Assembly (NCBI GenBank): GCA_031761405.1
Contig: JASEVX010000037.1
Location: forward strand, 1,488,001 to 1,552,000
Origin: Serripes groenlandicus
Taxonomy: Eukaryota; Mollusca; Bivalvia; Cardiida; Cardiidae
Direction: 5' to 3'
Length of the DNA stretch: 64,000 nt
Part shown: one piece after another, positions 45,203 to 57,076 of the stretch
Layout of the letters: the number at the start of each line of letters is the position of its first letter
Numbering within the stretch: the stretch's first letter is position 1
Notes under the pieces: model-generated
Told to the model about the DNA's origin: nothing
Database searches by the model: none
Seen by the model: only the letters and a program-made list of their open reading frames with translations
Made by a program: the position numbers and the translations under genes

Positions 45203-45392
45203 AAATTAAAAGTGGCACGTGGGTCACGTAGGCCGGTGCTTGCCGGCAGCCGTGTATATCACACGGACGTGAGGGATACGCTGGGCGCGATCAATTTTCT
45301 GGATGAGTTAAGTGCTAGGGGCTTATATATCAGGTATTAAATGACTGGTAAGTATTTTCTAATAAAAATATGTTTTACTCTAAAAACTTCAT
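45203..45392 (+). repeat. DIRS copy 2 right inverted terminal repeat
   Basis: AAATTAAAAGTGGCACGTGG through TCAGGTATTAAATGACTGGT is the inverse of the left repeat. The outer TAAGTATTTTCTAATAAAA ... AACTTCAT is particular to this end. Confidence 0.88.
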
Positions 45393-45465
45393 ATTGCTGT
45401 GAAACTTAGATTACTCTTTTACCATCATGACCCCTATCTGAAGACAAAAGTAGGTAACTCTTTTA

Positions 45466-47569
45466 AACAAGAGGGCAAAGATGGCCCTAAATCGATCACC
45501 TGAATGATAGTAAATTAGAAGCAAATATCTGTGAAAATTTGATCAGGAGTTCAAATGAAACTGCAAGGAGTGGACACTCAGTTAAAGAAATAGTTTATCA
45601 GTAAAAGCCATTTGTATCTTGAAATCTAACAAGAACTTTAATAAGAATGGAATTATAAAGTTTTGTAATTTTGCACCTTTCCTGATACCGCTTTGCTGCC
45701 CTGTTTGTCAATGAATTCAATATGGCTTGAACAGTTTGTGTAGAGAGTCACTCAAAGAACATTTCTGCCATTAATTATCTTGGAATCTGACAAATGGATT
45801 TTGGAGATGGAGGTTTTTAAAGTTAGGGTATTTTTCTCAATTTCTGATGCCGCAGCATCAAATGTACTACACAGAATTTAAGTCTTTGAAGAATTTTGAA
45901 AGAGGACCATCAAAAGAACATTCCTGCGAAGTTAAGTTGAAATTGGTAGAGTGGAATGGTAGGAGTTGTCATTTGTAGCTAAATGTTCAATTTGTGATGA
46001 CGTGAGGTTGCTATGATTTTGTAACCAATCAATACGGCTTGAACAAATTAAGAAGAGGATCACTGAAGTAAGATTCCTAATAAATTTTCTTAATATCAGA
46101 CAAGGACTTTAATAAAAACAAGAGGCCCAAGAGGGCCAGTATCGCTCCACGGCCTTAAGGCAAAAATAAAATCTCCAAACAGCCCTGCCCCGTGGTGGCT
46201 ATTTTTTTTACCAACCACCATGGCTTAAAGGAATCTTGTAGAGTGTCACCAAATGAATGTTTCTGCAAAATTATTTGAAAATATGCCTGACACTTTCGGA
46301 GGAGAAGATTTTTTAAGTTTTCACTATGGTCATATAAGTCAAAATAGCCCCGCCCTCTGGCGGCCATGTTTTTCGACCAATCAACATGGCTTGAAAGAAT
46401 CTGATAGAGGGTCACCCAATGAACATTTCTACAAAATTATTTGAAAATCGGCTGAACACTTTCGGAAAAGAAGATGTTTTAAGTTTTCACTATAGCTATA
46501 TTACGCAAAAAAGCCCCGCCCCTGGCGCCCATGTTTTTCGCCCAATCAACATTTCTTGAAGGAATCTAATTAAGGTTCACACAAGGAACATTTCTACAAA
46601 ATTATTTGAAAATCGGCCTGACACTTTTGGAGGAGAAGATTTTTTAAGTTTGCTCTTTAGCCATATAGGCAAAATAGCCCCGCCCTGTGACGGCCATGTT
46701 TTTTTACCAATCAACATGGCTTGAAGGAATCTGATAGAGGGTCACCCACGGAACATTTCTACATAATTATTTGAAAATCTGCTGAACACTTTTTGAGAAG
46801 AAGATTATATAAGTTTTCACTATAGCTATATAAGGCAAAAAAGCCCCGCCCCCTGGCGGCCATGTTTTTCGCCCAATCAAAATTTCTTGAAGGAATCTAA
46901 TAAAGGGTCACCCAAGGAACATTTCTACAAAATTATTTGAAAATCGGCCTGACACTTTCGGAGAAGAAGATTTTTTAAGTTCTCACTATTTTTTTCTTTC
47001 GGTTGCCATGGAAACCAGAATTTTGAATGGATCAAAAAAATTTGAAGGAATTTAGTAGAGGACATTGAGAGGATGCTTCCCATGAAGTTTCAACCAAATT
47101 GGCCAAGTGGTTAGGGAGAAGAAGTCGTTTAAAGGAAAAAGTTAACCACGCACGCACGCACGCACGCACGACGGACAATTCGCCATGACATAAGCTCGAC
47201 TGGCTTTCAGCCAGTGGAGCTAAAAATGGAATTTCCAAATTTTGTCATTTTGTCCCTTTTCTGATGCCTCCTGACTGCCATGTTTTTCAACCAATCAATC
47301 TGCCTTGAACAATCTTTGAAGAGTGTCACCCAAGGAACATTTCGCAGCAACCAAAGTTCTCAATGGAATTTAAATTTTTGAACAGTTTTGAAAAAGGGTC
47401 ACCAAAGGAACATTCCTGTGAAGTTTGAATGAAATTGGTCCTGTGGTTTAGGAGGAGATGATGTTTAAAGCTAAAAGTTAACGACGGACGATGACGGACG
47501 ACGGACAACTGACGACAGACAAAAGTGATCAGAATAGATCACCTTGAGCCTTCGGCTCAGGTGTTCTAA
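45466..47569 (+). mobile_element. Pearl/HINE-like element (GATCACCT type) with nested element
   Basis: 5' end GAGGGCAAAGATGGCCCT, box GATCACCTGA; monomers of the 14922-17044 family (TGATGCCGCAGCATC). It is interrupted at about 46117 by another pearl element and resumes at 47227 with ATGGAATTTCCAAATTTTG. It ends with a hairpin TTGAGCCTTCGGCTCAGGTG near 47569, which runs directly into the next element. Confidence 0.75.
46117..47226 (+). mobile_element. Nested pearl/HINE-like element, CTCCAC family
   Basis: 5' hairpin AGGCCCAAGAGGGCC, box TCGCTCCACGGCC, five GGCGGCCATG monomers, (GCAC)n, and a 3' end GACTGGCTTTCAGCCAGTGG plus AGCTAAAA. It sits in an A-run of the host (ATAAAAATGG in the uninterrupted sister at 16617-16626), with no clear target duplication. 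Confidence 0.8.
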
Positions 47570-48622
47570 ACAAGAGGGCCAAGATGACCCTAAATCGATC
47601 ACCTGATTGATAGTAAATTAGTAGAAATATCTGGGAAAAAGATCAAGGAGTGCAATTAGAACTTCAAGGAGTGAACACTTCTCAAGAAACAGCTTATAAG
47701 TAAAGGTCATTTATATCTTGAAATCTAACAAGAACTTCAATTAGAAATGAATTATTAAGTTTTTGTCATTTTGCACCTTTCTTGATCTGTTTTTAATATA
47801 AACCAATATGGCTTGAACAGGTTTTTTAGAGGGGCATTTAAGGATTCTTTCTACTGAATTATCTTGGAGTCTGACAAGCAGATTATGGAGGAAAAGGATT
47901 TTAAAGTTTGGTTGTTTTACTCATGTTCTGATACATGTATGGTGAGTGTAAGGAACGACAACTCTGCGAAGGAGATTGCCCTTGCATAATACTCTGCCAA
48001 GTGTTACCTCCCTTAGACCATAAATCTAATAACCATATGTCATTTGAAGCAAAAAGTTTAATTACTCCTTTTCTGATGCTGCTTGGTTGCTATGCCTTTC
48101 AACAAATCAATATGGCTTGACAAAGTATGTAGATGATCAATGAAAGAACATTTCTACAAAACTATCTTTAAATCAGACAAGCACTTTTATAAGGATGCTT
48201 TATTAAAGTATTGTCATTTTGCCCCTTTTTTGATGCCGCCTGACTGCCATGTTTTTCGACCAATCAGTATGGCTTGAACAATTTTTATAGAGGGTCACCC
48301 AAGGAACATTTCTACCAAATTATATTTGAATCTGACAGGCAGATTCGGAGGAGAAGATTTTTAAAGTTTGGACATTTTGTCCCCTTTCTGATGCCGCAGC
48401 AACCAAAGTTCTCAATGGAATTTAAATCTTTGAACAATTTTGAAAGAGGACCACCAAAGGAACATTCCTGTGATGTTTGGTGGAAATTGTTCTTGCGGTT
48501 CAGGAGGAGATGATGTTTAAAGCTAAAAGTTAACGCCGGAAGACAGACGACGGACGACGGACGACGGACACAGAGTGATCAGAATAGCTCACCTTGAGCC
48601 TTTGGCTCTAGGTGATCTAAAA
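47568..48622 (+). mobile_element. Pearl/HINE-like element (GATCACCT type)
   Basis: 5' end AGGGCCAAGATGACCCT, box GATCACCTGA; two monomers of the TGATGCCGC family; GACGGACGACGG; 3' hairpin ending CTAGGTGATCTAAAA. Head-to-tail with the previous element, sharing a TAAACAAG junction. Small frames (for example 47935-48120) are monomer shadows. Confidence 0.75.
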
Positions 48623-48862
48623 AAGAGGTTTATTGATTTGCCTATCACTGCAAACAGTTTTGTTTTATTGCCAAGCACTAACAAGTTGAGCACGCTGTCT
48701 TCTAGACAGCTCTTGTTAAATTTAATTTTGCTTTATTATCTGTATGCACAGTGTCTATTTTAGATTATTATTTGTCTCGTTTACATCAAGCCATAGATAC
48801 TTTTTATTCCATTCCAATCTTGTTTCATTTAATGTAAATTATTTAAGCAACACAAATGTAAA

Positions 48863-50037
48863 AACAAGAGGCCCATGAGGGCCTATGCTCTACTGGTATG
48901 GTTCTTTGGTCATTTTCAATCCAGAGCATGTATGTATGGTGAAGATCGGATAGTAAATGGAGGCTCTTTTGTGTTCACAAGCTGTATTATAGCAATTTTT
49001 ACAATTTCATGGGCCATAATCCAGTCTTGGCGGATCTGGCTGGTTTTCAAAAGGAACCAAGCTCTCATCAATATTTAACTACTATCTAAGTTTGGTGAAG
49101 ATCAGATAGTAAATAGAGCCTCTATTGTGTTCACATGCTCAATTATAGCAATTTGAACAATTTCAAGGGCCATAATCCAGTCTTGCATGGGCGGATCTGG
49201 CTGGTTTACGAAAGGAACCAAGCTCTCATGGATATCTAACTACTGTATAAGTTTGGTTGAGATACAATCAAAAGTGAAGACTGTATCGTGTTAACAATCT
49301 CTTTTATAGCAATTTTGACCATTTCAAGGGCCATAATCCAGTCATGCATGAGCGGATCAGGCTGGTTTTCGAAAGGAACCAAGCTCTCATGGATATCTAA
49401 CTACTGTATAAGTTTGCTTGAGATACAATCAAAAGTAAAGACTGTATCAAGTAAACAAGCTCTTTTATAGCAATTTTGACCATTTCAAGGGCCATAATCC
49501 AGTCATGCATGGGCAAATCTGGCTGGTTTTCGAAAGGAATCAAGCTCTTATGGATATCTAACTACTTTATAAGTTTGGTTGAGATACAATCAAAAGTGAA
49601 GACTGCATCGTGTTAACAAGCTCTTTTATAGCAATTTTGACCATTTCAAGGGCCATAATCCAGTCATGCATGGGCGAATCTGGCTGGTTTTCGAAAGGAA
49701 CCGAGCTCTCATGGATATCTAACTACTGTATAAGTTTGGTTGAGATACAATCAAAAGTGAAGACTGTATCGTGTTAACATGCTCTTTTATAGCAATTTTG
49801 ACCATTTCAAGGGCCATAATCCAGTCATGCATGGGCGGATCTGGCTGGTTTTCAAAAGGAACCGAGCTCTCGTAGATATCTAACTACTGTATAAGTTTGG
49901 TTGAGATACAATCAAAAGTAAAGACTGTAACTATCGTGTTAATAAGAAATTGTTTACGGACGGACGCACGCACGCACGCACGACGGACAAATCGCCACGA
50001 CATAAGCCCTTCTGGCCTTTGGCCAGTAGAGCTAAAA
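48863..50037 (+). mobile_element. Pearl/HINE-like element, CTCTACTGG family, second copy
   Basis: The first 160 bp are almost identical to 26534-26700, including AGGCCCATGAGGGCCTATGC and the TCTACTGGTATGG box. It has six or so monomers (GGGCCATAATCCAGTC), a (GCAC)n run and a 3' end TTTGGCCAGTAGAGCTAAAA. It differs from the first copy in monomer number. Confidence 0.82.
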
Positions 50038-51037
50038 ATTGCTTCATTTACTTCTTATTTGCTTTTGAGTACTCATCATTTTAAAAAGAATAGCTGTTTT
50101 AATAAGTAAATATGCTACTTATCTGTAGCTTTGTGTGACAATATATCAAAACATAGTAGGAAAAGGAAATGTTATTTTTGGAAAGCTTTCACACAAGCTT
50201 TCTGCTTCAGCGGAGTAAAAAAAATCCTGTCTCACTTGCAGACGCATAGATCTGCAATTATTGCTGCAAGAATTTCAACTATATGCAAAGTTATAAGAGA
50301 GAATTTGGCTGTGTGGTAGCAGGAGACTTGCTTGGGTCCTGATTGGGATTCTGACCAGTTTCGTTCACAGAATTTGAACTCATCAGAGGTTGTCTTGAAC
50401 AAAGTTGCAAAACTTGTTTTGCTTTTTTGTTGTATAGTTTGATAGTTCAACCAGATATATATACCCTGTGTAGCCACCTTCCAAATATGGGCATTATAGC
50501 CACTTTGTGGCCACTCTGTCTATTTTTAGAGTTGCATGCTATGATCTGTTTTTAGATTGTTAGCCTCCCGTAGCCACCCTGTGTTGTAAGAGTGATGCAT
50601 ATTCTATTTTTAGATTGTTAGCCACCCTTAGCCACCCTGTGTTGTTAGATTGATTTGTGATCTATTTTTAGATTGTTAGCCAACCCTAGCCACCCAGTTT
50701 ATTTTTAAGTTATGGATGTCTTACGACGTTGTCCTATTTGATTACAGGCTGTTGAAACTGCTTGGATGCTGAATGGGTTTGGCTGGGAGGATCAAAAGAC
50801 GCCTACACATATATAGCCAACAAGAGCACCAACTGTCACAAAATACGTCTGTCCTGTTTTTTTGAGACCAAGTATAGTGATAATTGGATGTACATCAGGC
50901 AAATTTAGAGAGTAGACACTGTTAATACAGTTTTGGCCATTTCAACGGACATAAATCTGGAGTGACGTGGTTAGTTATCGAACCTGACCAAGATATTCTG
51001 CGCATCCACATATTGTCCAAATTTAGTGATGATTAAA
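50038..51037. other. Unclassified with a short 80-bp tandem repeat
   Basis: At about 50510-50700 the unit TCTATTTTTAGATTGTTAGC + CACCCTGTGTTGTTAG occurs about three times. An exon-like plus-strand stretch after TTTCTGCTTCAG (50201-50320) has no donor and is not called. The 50817 segment ACAAGAGCACCAACTGTCAC is a start-like remnant of another ACAAGAG element. Confidence 0.45.
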
Positions 51038-51775
51038 TACAAGAGGCCCAAGAGGGCCAGTATCGCTCCACGGCCATAAGGCAAAAATCAAATCTCCAAA
51101 CAGCCCTGCCCCCTAGTGGCAATATTTTTTACCAACCACCATGGCTTAAAGGAATCTTGTAGAGTGTCACCCAAGGAATGTTTCTGCAAAATTATTTGAA
51201 AATCGGCCTGACACTTTCGGAGGAGAAGATTTTTTAAGTTTTCACAATAGCCATATAAGGCAAAATAGCCCCACCCCATGGCGGCCATATTTTTGAACCA
51301 ATCAACATGGCTTGAAGAAATCTTATAGAGGGTCACCCAAAGAACATTTCTACAAAATTATTTGAAAATCTGCTGAACACTTTCGGAGAAGAAGATTTTT
51401 TAAATTTTCACTATGGTCATATAGAGCAAAATAGCCCCGCCCTCTGGCGGCCATATTTTTCGACCAATCAACATGGCTTGAAGGAATCTGATAGAGGGTC
51501 ACCCAATGAACATTTCTACAAAATTATTTGAAAATCGGCTGAACACTTTCGGAGAAGAAGATTTTTTAAGTTTTCACTATGGTCATATAAGGCAAAATAG
51601 CCCCGCCCTCTGGCGACCATGTTTTTCGACCAATCAACATTTCTTGAAGGAATCTAATAAAGGGTCACCCAAGGAACATTTCTACAAAATAATTTGAAAA
51701 TCGGCCTGACACTTTGGGAGAAGAAGATTTTTTAAGTTTTCACTATTTTTTTCTTTTGGCTGCTATGGAAACCAG

Positions 51776-54250
51776 AACAAGAGGACCATGATGGTCCTAT
51801 ATCGCTCACCTGATTTAATCAAACTTAAAAAGTTTTCAGTGTTCTTTCCCCTATATGAGTCTATGAAAAACAAGTGACCCCCGGGGAGGGGTCAATTTTT
51901 ACCCCAGGGCTATAATTTAAACAATCTTGGTAGAGGTCCACTAGATGATGCTTACATAACAAATATCTTTTAGACAAGAAGATTTTTAAAGTTTTTTCCC
52001 TATCTATGTAAAACAAGTGACCCCCGGGGAGGGGTCATTTTTTATCCCATGGCTATAAATGGAACACAGTTGGTAGAGGTCCACTTGATGATGCTACATA
52101 CCAAATATCGAAGGCCAGGCCCTCTTCTTTTAGACAGGAAGATTTTTTAAAAAAAAATCTCTATGAGTCTATGGACAACAAGTGACCCCCGGGGAGGGGT
52201 CATTTTTGACCCCAGGGTTATAATTTGAACAATCTTAGTGGTGGTCCACAATGATGCTACATACCAAATATCAAAGGTCTTGGCCTTCTACTTCTAGACA
52301 AGAAGATTTTTAAAGTTGTTTCCGTATATGAGTCTATGTAAAACAAGTGACCTTGGGGAGGGGTAAATTTTGACCCTAGGGCTAAAATTTGAACAATCTA
52401 GGTAGAGGTCCACTAGATAATGCTAAATACCAAATATCAAAGGCCTGGGGCCTCTACTTTTAGACAAGAAGTTTTTTTAAGTTTTTTTCTCTATATGAGT
52501 CTATGTAAAACAATAGACCCCAGGGGAGGGGTCATTTTTGACCCCAGGGCTATAATTTGAACAATCTTGGAAGAGGTTCACTAGATGATGCTACATACCA
52601 ATATCAAAGGCATGGGCCTTCTACTTTTAGATAAGAAGATTTTTAAAGTTTTTCCCCTATATGAGTCTATGTTAAACAAGTGACCCCCGGGGAGGGGTCA
52701 TTTTTCACCCCAGGGCTATAATTTGAACAATCTTAGAAGAGTTCTACTAGATGATGGTACATACCAAATCTCAAAGGCCTGGGGCCTCTACTTTTAGACA
52801 AGAAGATTTTTTAAGTTTTTTCTCTATATGAGTCTATGTAAAACAATAGACCCCAGGGGAGGGGTCATTTTGACCCAGGGACTATAGTTTGAACAATCTT
52901 GGTAAAGGTCTACTATATGATGCTACATATCCAATATCAAAGGCCTGGCCCCTCTACTTTTAGACAAGAAGATTTTTAAAGTTTTTCCCCTATACAAGTC
53001 TATGTAAAACAAGTGACCCCTGGGGAGGGGTCGTTTTTGACCCCAGGGCTTTAATTTGAACAATCTTGGTAGAGGTTCATTAGATGATGCTACATACTAA
53101 ATATCAAAGGCATGGGCCTTCTACTTTTAGACAAGAAGATTTTTAAAAGTTTTTCCCCTATATGAGTCTATTGTTAAACAAGTGACCCCCGGGGAGGGAT
53201 CATTTTTAATCCCAGGGGTATAATTTGAACAATCTTTGTAGAGGTTCACTAGATGATGCTACATACCAAATATCAAAGGCATGGGCCTTCTTCTTTTAGA
53301 CAAGAAGATTTTTAAAGTTTTTCCCCTATATGAGTCTATGTTAAACAAGTGACCCCCGGGGCGGGGTAATTTTTGACCCCAGGGCTATAATTTGAACAAT
53401 CTTGGTAGAGGTTCACTAGATGATGCTACATACCAAATATCAAAGGCATGGGCCTTCTACTTTTAGACAAGAAGATTTTTAAAGTTTTTCCCCTATATGA
53501 ATCTATGTTAAACAAGTGACCCCCGGGGCGGGGTCATTTTTGACCCCAGGGCTATAATTTGAACAATCTTGGTAGAGGTTCACTAGATGATGCTACATAC
53601 CAAATATCAAAGGCATGGGCCTTCTACTTTGAGACAAGAAGATTTTTAAAGTTTTTCCCCTATATGAGTCTATGTTAAACAGGTGACCCCCGGGGCGGGG
53701 TCATTTTTGACCCCAGGGCTATTATTTGAACAATCTTGGTAGAGGTTCACTAGATGATGCTACATACCAAATATCAAAGGCATGGGCCTTCTACTTTTAG
53801 ACAAGAAGATTTTTAAAGTTTTTCCCCTATATGAGTCTATGTTAAACAAGTGACCCCCGGGGCGGGGTCATTTTTGACCCCAGGGCTATAATTTGAACAA
53901 TCTTGGTAGAGGTTCACTAGATGATGCTACATACCAAATATCAAAGGCATGGGCCTTCTACTTTCAGACAAGAAGATTTTTTAAGTTTTGGTTACTTTCC
54001 CCTTTTTTGTTGCCATGGCAGCCAAAGTTCTGCATGGAATAGAATTCTTTGAACAAGTTTGAAAGAGATCCACCCAAGGAACATTCCCGTAAAATTATTT
54101 TGAATTTGGTTCATTGGTGTAGGAGGAGAAGTCGTTTGTAGGAAAATGTGAACGGACGGACGCCGACGATGACGATGACGACGACGACGGACGACGGACG
54201 GTGAGTGATCACAAAAGCTCACCTTGCACTTTGTGCATAGGTGAGCTAAT
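51776..54250 (+). mobile_element. Nested pearl/HINE-like element with CCCCGGGG array
   Basis: 5' hairpin AGGACCATGATGGTCCT, box ATCGCTCACCTGA; a long tandem array; a closing unit with TTGCCATGGCAGCC; GACGATGACGACGAC; and a 3' hairpin TTGCACTTTGTGCATAGGTG + AGCTAA. It interrupts the host between GAAACCAG and ATTATGGATG. Confidence 0.82.
51841..53985 (+). repeat. Satellite-like array, about 13 units of 165 bp
   Basis: The unit contains CCCCTATATGAGTCTATG, TGACCCCCGGGGCGGGGTCA, TTTTTGACCCCAGGGCTATA and AGACAAGAAGATTTTTAAAG. Left units are diverged (insertions, GAGG/GCGG variants), while the last five from about 53150 are nearly identical. Each unit can fold through GACCCC/GGGGTC arms. Confidence 0.85.
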
Positions 54251-54401
54251 TATGGATGCATCAAAAAAAAATGAAGGAATTTAAGAGAGGACATTGAGAG
54301 GATGCTTCCTATAAAGTTTCAATCAAATTGACCAAGTGGTTAGGGAGAAGAAGTTGTTTAAAGGAAAAAGTTAAAGCACGCACAGACGCACGCACGTACG
54401 T

Positions 54402-54622
54402 CCAAAAGGCGTTTGTTGGATATTTTCCTTTGATGTTCTCTTGTGTATATCCAACAAGCACATGGTTTATTCCGTAATTAACCCCCTTTTACGGAATAAA
54501 TAGCATTATAATATGCTAATTAGATACCCATTAGACAATTATATAAAAAAAACACTTATCAAAGTGTCTTATAAGGGTGGTAGGTGAGAATTACCACTAC
54601 CCAACAAGAGTACTCTGGTAAG
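54402..54622. mobile_element. Hairpin-rich insert of unknown type
   Basis: About 220 bp inside the host's GCAC-rich tail, flanked by GTACGT on the left and GTACGC on the right. It holds a chain of hairpins: GTTGGATAT/ATATCCAAC; TTTATTCCGTAA/TTACGGAATAAA; TAGCAT/ATGCTA; ACACTT/AAGTGT; GTGGTA/TACCAC. No open frame and no clear terminal inverted repeats. Confidence 0.5.
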
Positions 54623-54694
54623 TACGCACAGACGCACGACGGACAATTCGCCATGACATAAGCTCGACTGGCTTTCAGCCAGTGGAGCTAAAAA

Positions 54695-55349
54695 TGACAA
54701 TTGGTCTCTGCAACCAGCCGGTATTCATATAACTTGATAAACCTGCCCAGTCCGGTAAGGGTCTTTCGTGTACGCCATCTAGTCACACACACAGCTTTAA
54801 CTACACACGGGGGAAACAATGACTTAATGTAAAGCTTGATAATTAGAAGTATGAACTGTGATCATAGTTCATTGATTTATAATGTGGGTTTTCATATGAC
54901 GTGGCTCAATCTACCCAGCATTTTAAACAAAGGATTGATATGATTCAATTTATTAGGAAGGTTAGGTTCACGTGAATGTTAGACAGCCAGAATTTATGTA
55001 AAAGTAAGATGGACTTTTCCAAAGCATTTATATTCTGATCAGTCCAAATTAATTAATTGGTGACAATTGTTATTAACTAGATTTCAAAAATGCTTCAAAA
55101 GTGTTACATATCTTCACCTCTGTGCAAATTTGTCCCGATTTGTATAGATTCTTCAAACAAATAACTGTTGACGCAGTTGCAAACACCATTTAAAACCATT
55201 GTGAGAAGAGGTGAAACACTTACCTTTCGATCATATTAAAACATTAGTGTATTAAAACATCGTATATAATTTTGGATTTACACTATCAAAGAGGGGTTGT
55301 TTTTTGTTAGTTTTTCTTTCAGCTAACAAGCTTTTGAAAACATTGTGAT
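54695..55349. other. Unclassified intergenic or intronic sequence
   Basis: AT-rich, without coding or repeat structure that I can name. A GCTAACAAGCTTTTGAAAAC stretch near 55321 resembles the inner part of the TTAA-type MITEs. Confidence 0.45.
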
Positions 55350-56696
55350 AACAAGAGGGCCATGATGGCCCTGGATCGCTCACCTGATTTATTTTTTGTG
55401 ATTGGTTATGTCAAGCACAATAACACATTTGAGACAAAAATAGAGGCTCAGCAGTGCTACATTGATATCGATTTGGAAATGTGTTATAGAGTTCTAAGTA
55501 ATGAAGACTTTATTACCTCCTGAATTTTTATTTATTTCATTTTTTAGTTTAATGAAAAATTTGTCAAGATTTAAACAAACACAATTTTTTTTTTTTAAAC
55601 TTTTATTGAAAATAAACACTTCTTTGTGTATTTCACAAATAAAAAGAAAAGCATCTTAAATGTTTCATGGGTGAAACCATGCAAAACCTTAATTATACAA
55701 TGTACTGCAATGCAATGCAAAACACATCAAGACAATTATTCTGAATGCAACCTCCACAGTGTTAACAAGATTTTCCTTCAGTTGGCCTAGTGATCTATAT
55801 TTTTTTACCTGATATGACCCATATTCCAACATGGACTAGATATCATCAAGACAACATTCTGACAAATTTTCAACTTGCTCAAAGTAAAAATGCGGCCTCC
55901 GGAGTTTAAACAATATTTTCCTTTATTGACCTTGTTTCTGACCCAATATGACCTATATTCGAACTTGACCTAGATATTAAGTTATTCTTAATTCATATGG
56001 TTTTTGATAAGAAGAGAAGAGGCGCAAGAGGGCCAGTATTGCTCCACTTCCATTAGGCAAAATTAAATTTACAAAGAGCCCCGCAAGAAGATTTTTAAAG
56101 TTTTAACAATGCACATATAAGGAAAACAAGCTTCGCCCCCTGGAGGCGATGTTTTTCAACGGATCGGACATATTTGAACAATCTTGGTAAAGGGTGCCCC
56201 TAGGAACATTTGTGCAAAATAATTTTCTAATCGGGCTAATACTTTTGGACAAGAAGAATTTTCAAGTTTTAACAATGCACATAAAAGGAAAACAAGCTTC
56301 GACCCCTGGAGGCCATGTTTTTTCAACGGATCGGAAATATTTGAACAATTTTGGTAGAGGGTGCCCCAAGGAGCATTTGTGCAAAATAATTTTCAAATCT
56401 GGCCGAACTTTTGGACAAGAAGATTTTTTAAGATTTGGCAATTTTCCCCTTTTCTGATGCCGCAGCAACCAAAGTTCTACTTGGAATTAAATTCTTTGAA
56501 CAACTTAGAAAGAGGACCACCTAAGGACCATTCCTGTGAAGTTATTTTGAAATCTGTCCATTGGTTTAGTAGGAGAAGTCATTTGTAGGAAATTGTTAAC
56601 AGACGGACAGATGACGACGACGACGACGACGGACGGTGAGTGATCACAAAAGCTCACCTTGCACTTCGTGCTTAGGTGAGCTGAAAAGGAGAAACA
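55350..56696 (+). mobile_element. Chimeric pearl/HINE-like element
   Basis: 5' hairpin AGGGCCATGATGGCCCT with GATCGCTCACCTGA at 55350, then 145-bp type monomers (55680-55975), then a second, different start (AAGAGGCGCAAGAGGGCCAG at about 56015), CTTCGCCCCCTGGAGGC monomers, and a 3' hairpin ending GCTTAGGTGAGCTGAAAA. The mix of monomer families suggests nesting or template switching. Confidence 0.65.
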
Positions 56697-57076
56697 AGTA
56701 ATTTCTGAGTCAATTCATAAACCATATCTACATATCTCTACTATCAAACATTTTTTTAAGTAATACTTTCAGCTAACCAACTTTTAATTTTGAAACATTG
56801 TGAGAAAGGGAAAAACACCTTACGTCTGATTTAGATGCATCAAAATGCGTCTGTAAGTGAAAAAGGGTTAATTTAAGTGTGCAACCGGATATTAAGTGTG
56901 AAGTAATTTATACATGTGACTCTTGAATAGTTCAATTATCTAAGAAAAATCTGGAATAAAGTCATCAACCACTCCCATCGACGGTCTGTAATATTTTTAT
57001 TTTTTATAAATTTTTGTTTAAAATTGTTCTTGTTACGTCATGGCATGTGGAATGGCGTCAAATTGTTTAACCCAAG

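Larger units (their letters stand above)
38618..45392 (+). mobile_element. DIRS-type tyrosine-recombinase retrotransposon, copy 2
   Basis: A 6.77-kb element in the opposite orientation to copy 1: left inverted repeat 38618-38785, gag-like pieces 39273-41927, RT/RNase H 41698-43993, recombinase ending at 44886, internal complementary region 45062-45156, right inverted repeat 45203-45392. The proteins are clearly similar to copy 1, but the terminal repeats differ at many positions, so the two are sister lineages and not a recent duplication. Gag and RT are broken. Confidence 0.93.
51038..54694 (+). mobile_element. Pearl/HINE-like element (CTCCAC family) with two insertions
   Basis: 5' hairpin AGGCCCAAGAGGGCC at about 51041, box TCGCTCCACGGCC, four GGCGGCCATG monomers. 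It is interrupted at 51776-54250 by another pearl element and at about 54402-54622 by a hairpin-rich insert. It ends GACTGGCTTTCAGCCAGTGG + AGCTAAAA at 54694. Host sequence continues across both insertions as in the sister element 46117-47226. Confidence 0.75.

Noticed and set aside
50131..50477. Exon candidates on both strands near 50200-50470
   Set aside because: A plus-strand acceptor (TTTCTGCTTCAG) leads to a frame ending without a donor, and the minus-strand frame lacks splice signals. Evidence is too weak.
51841..53985. CRISPR-like array
   Set aside because: Units are 165-bp tandem copies without unique spacers, in animal DNA inside a mobile element.
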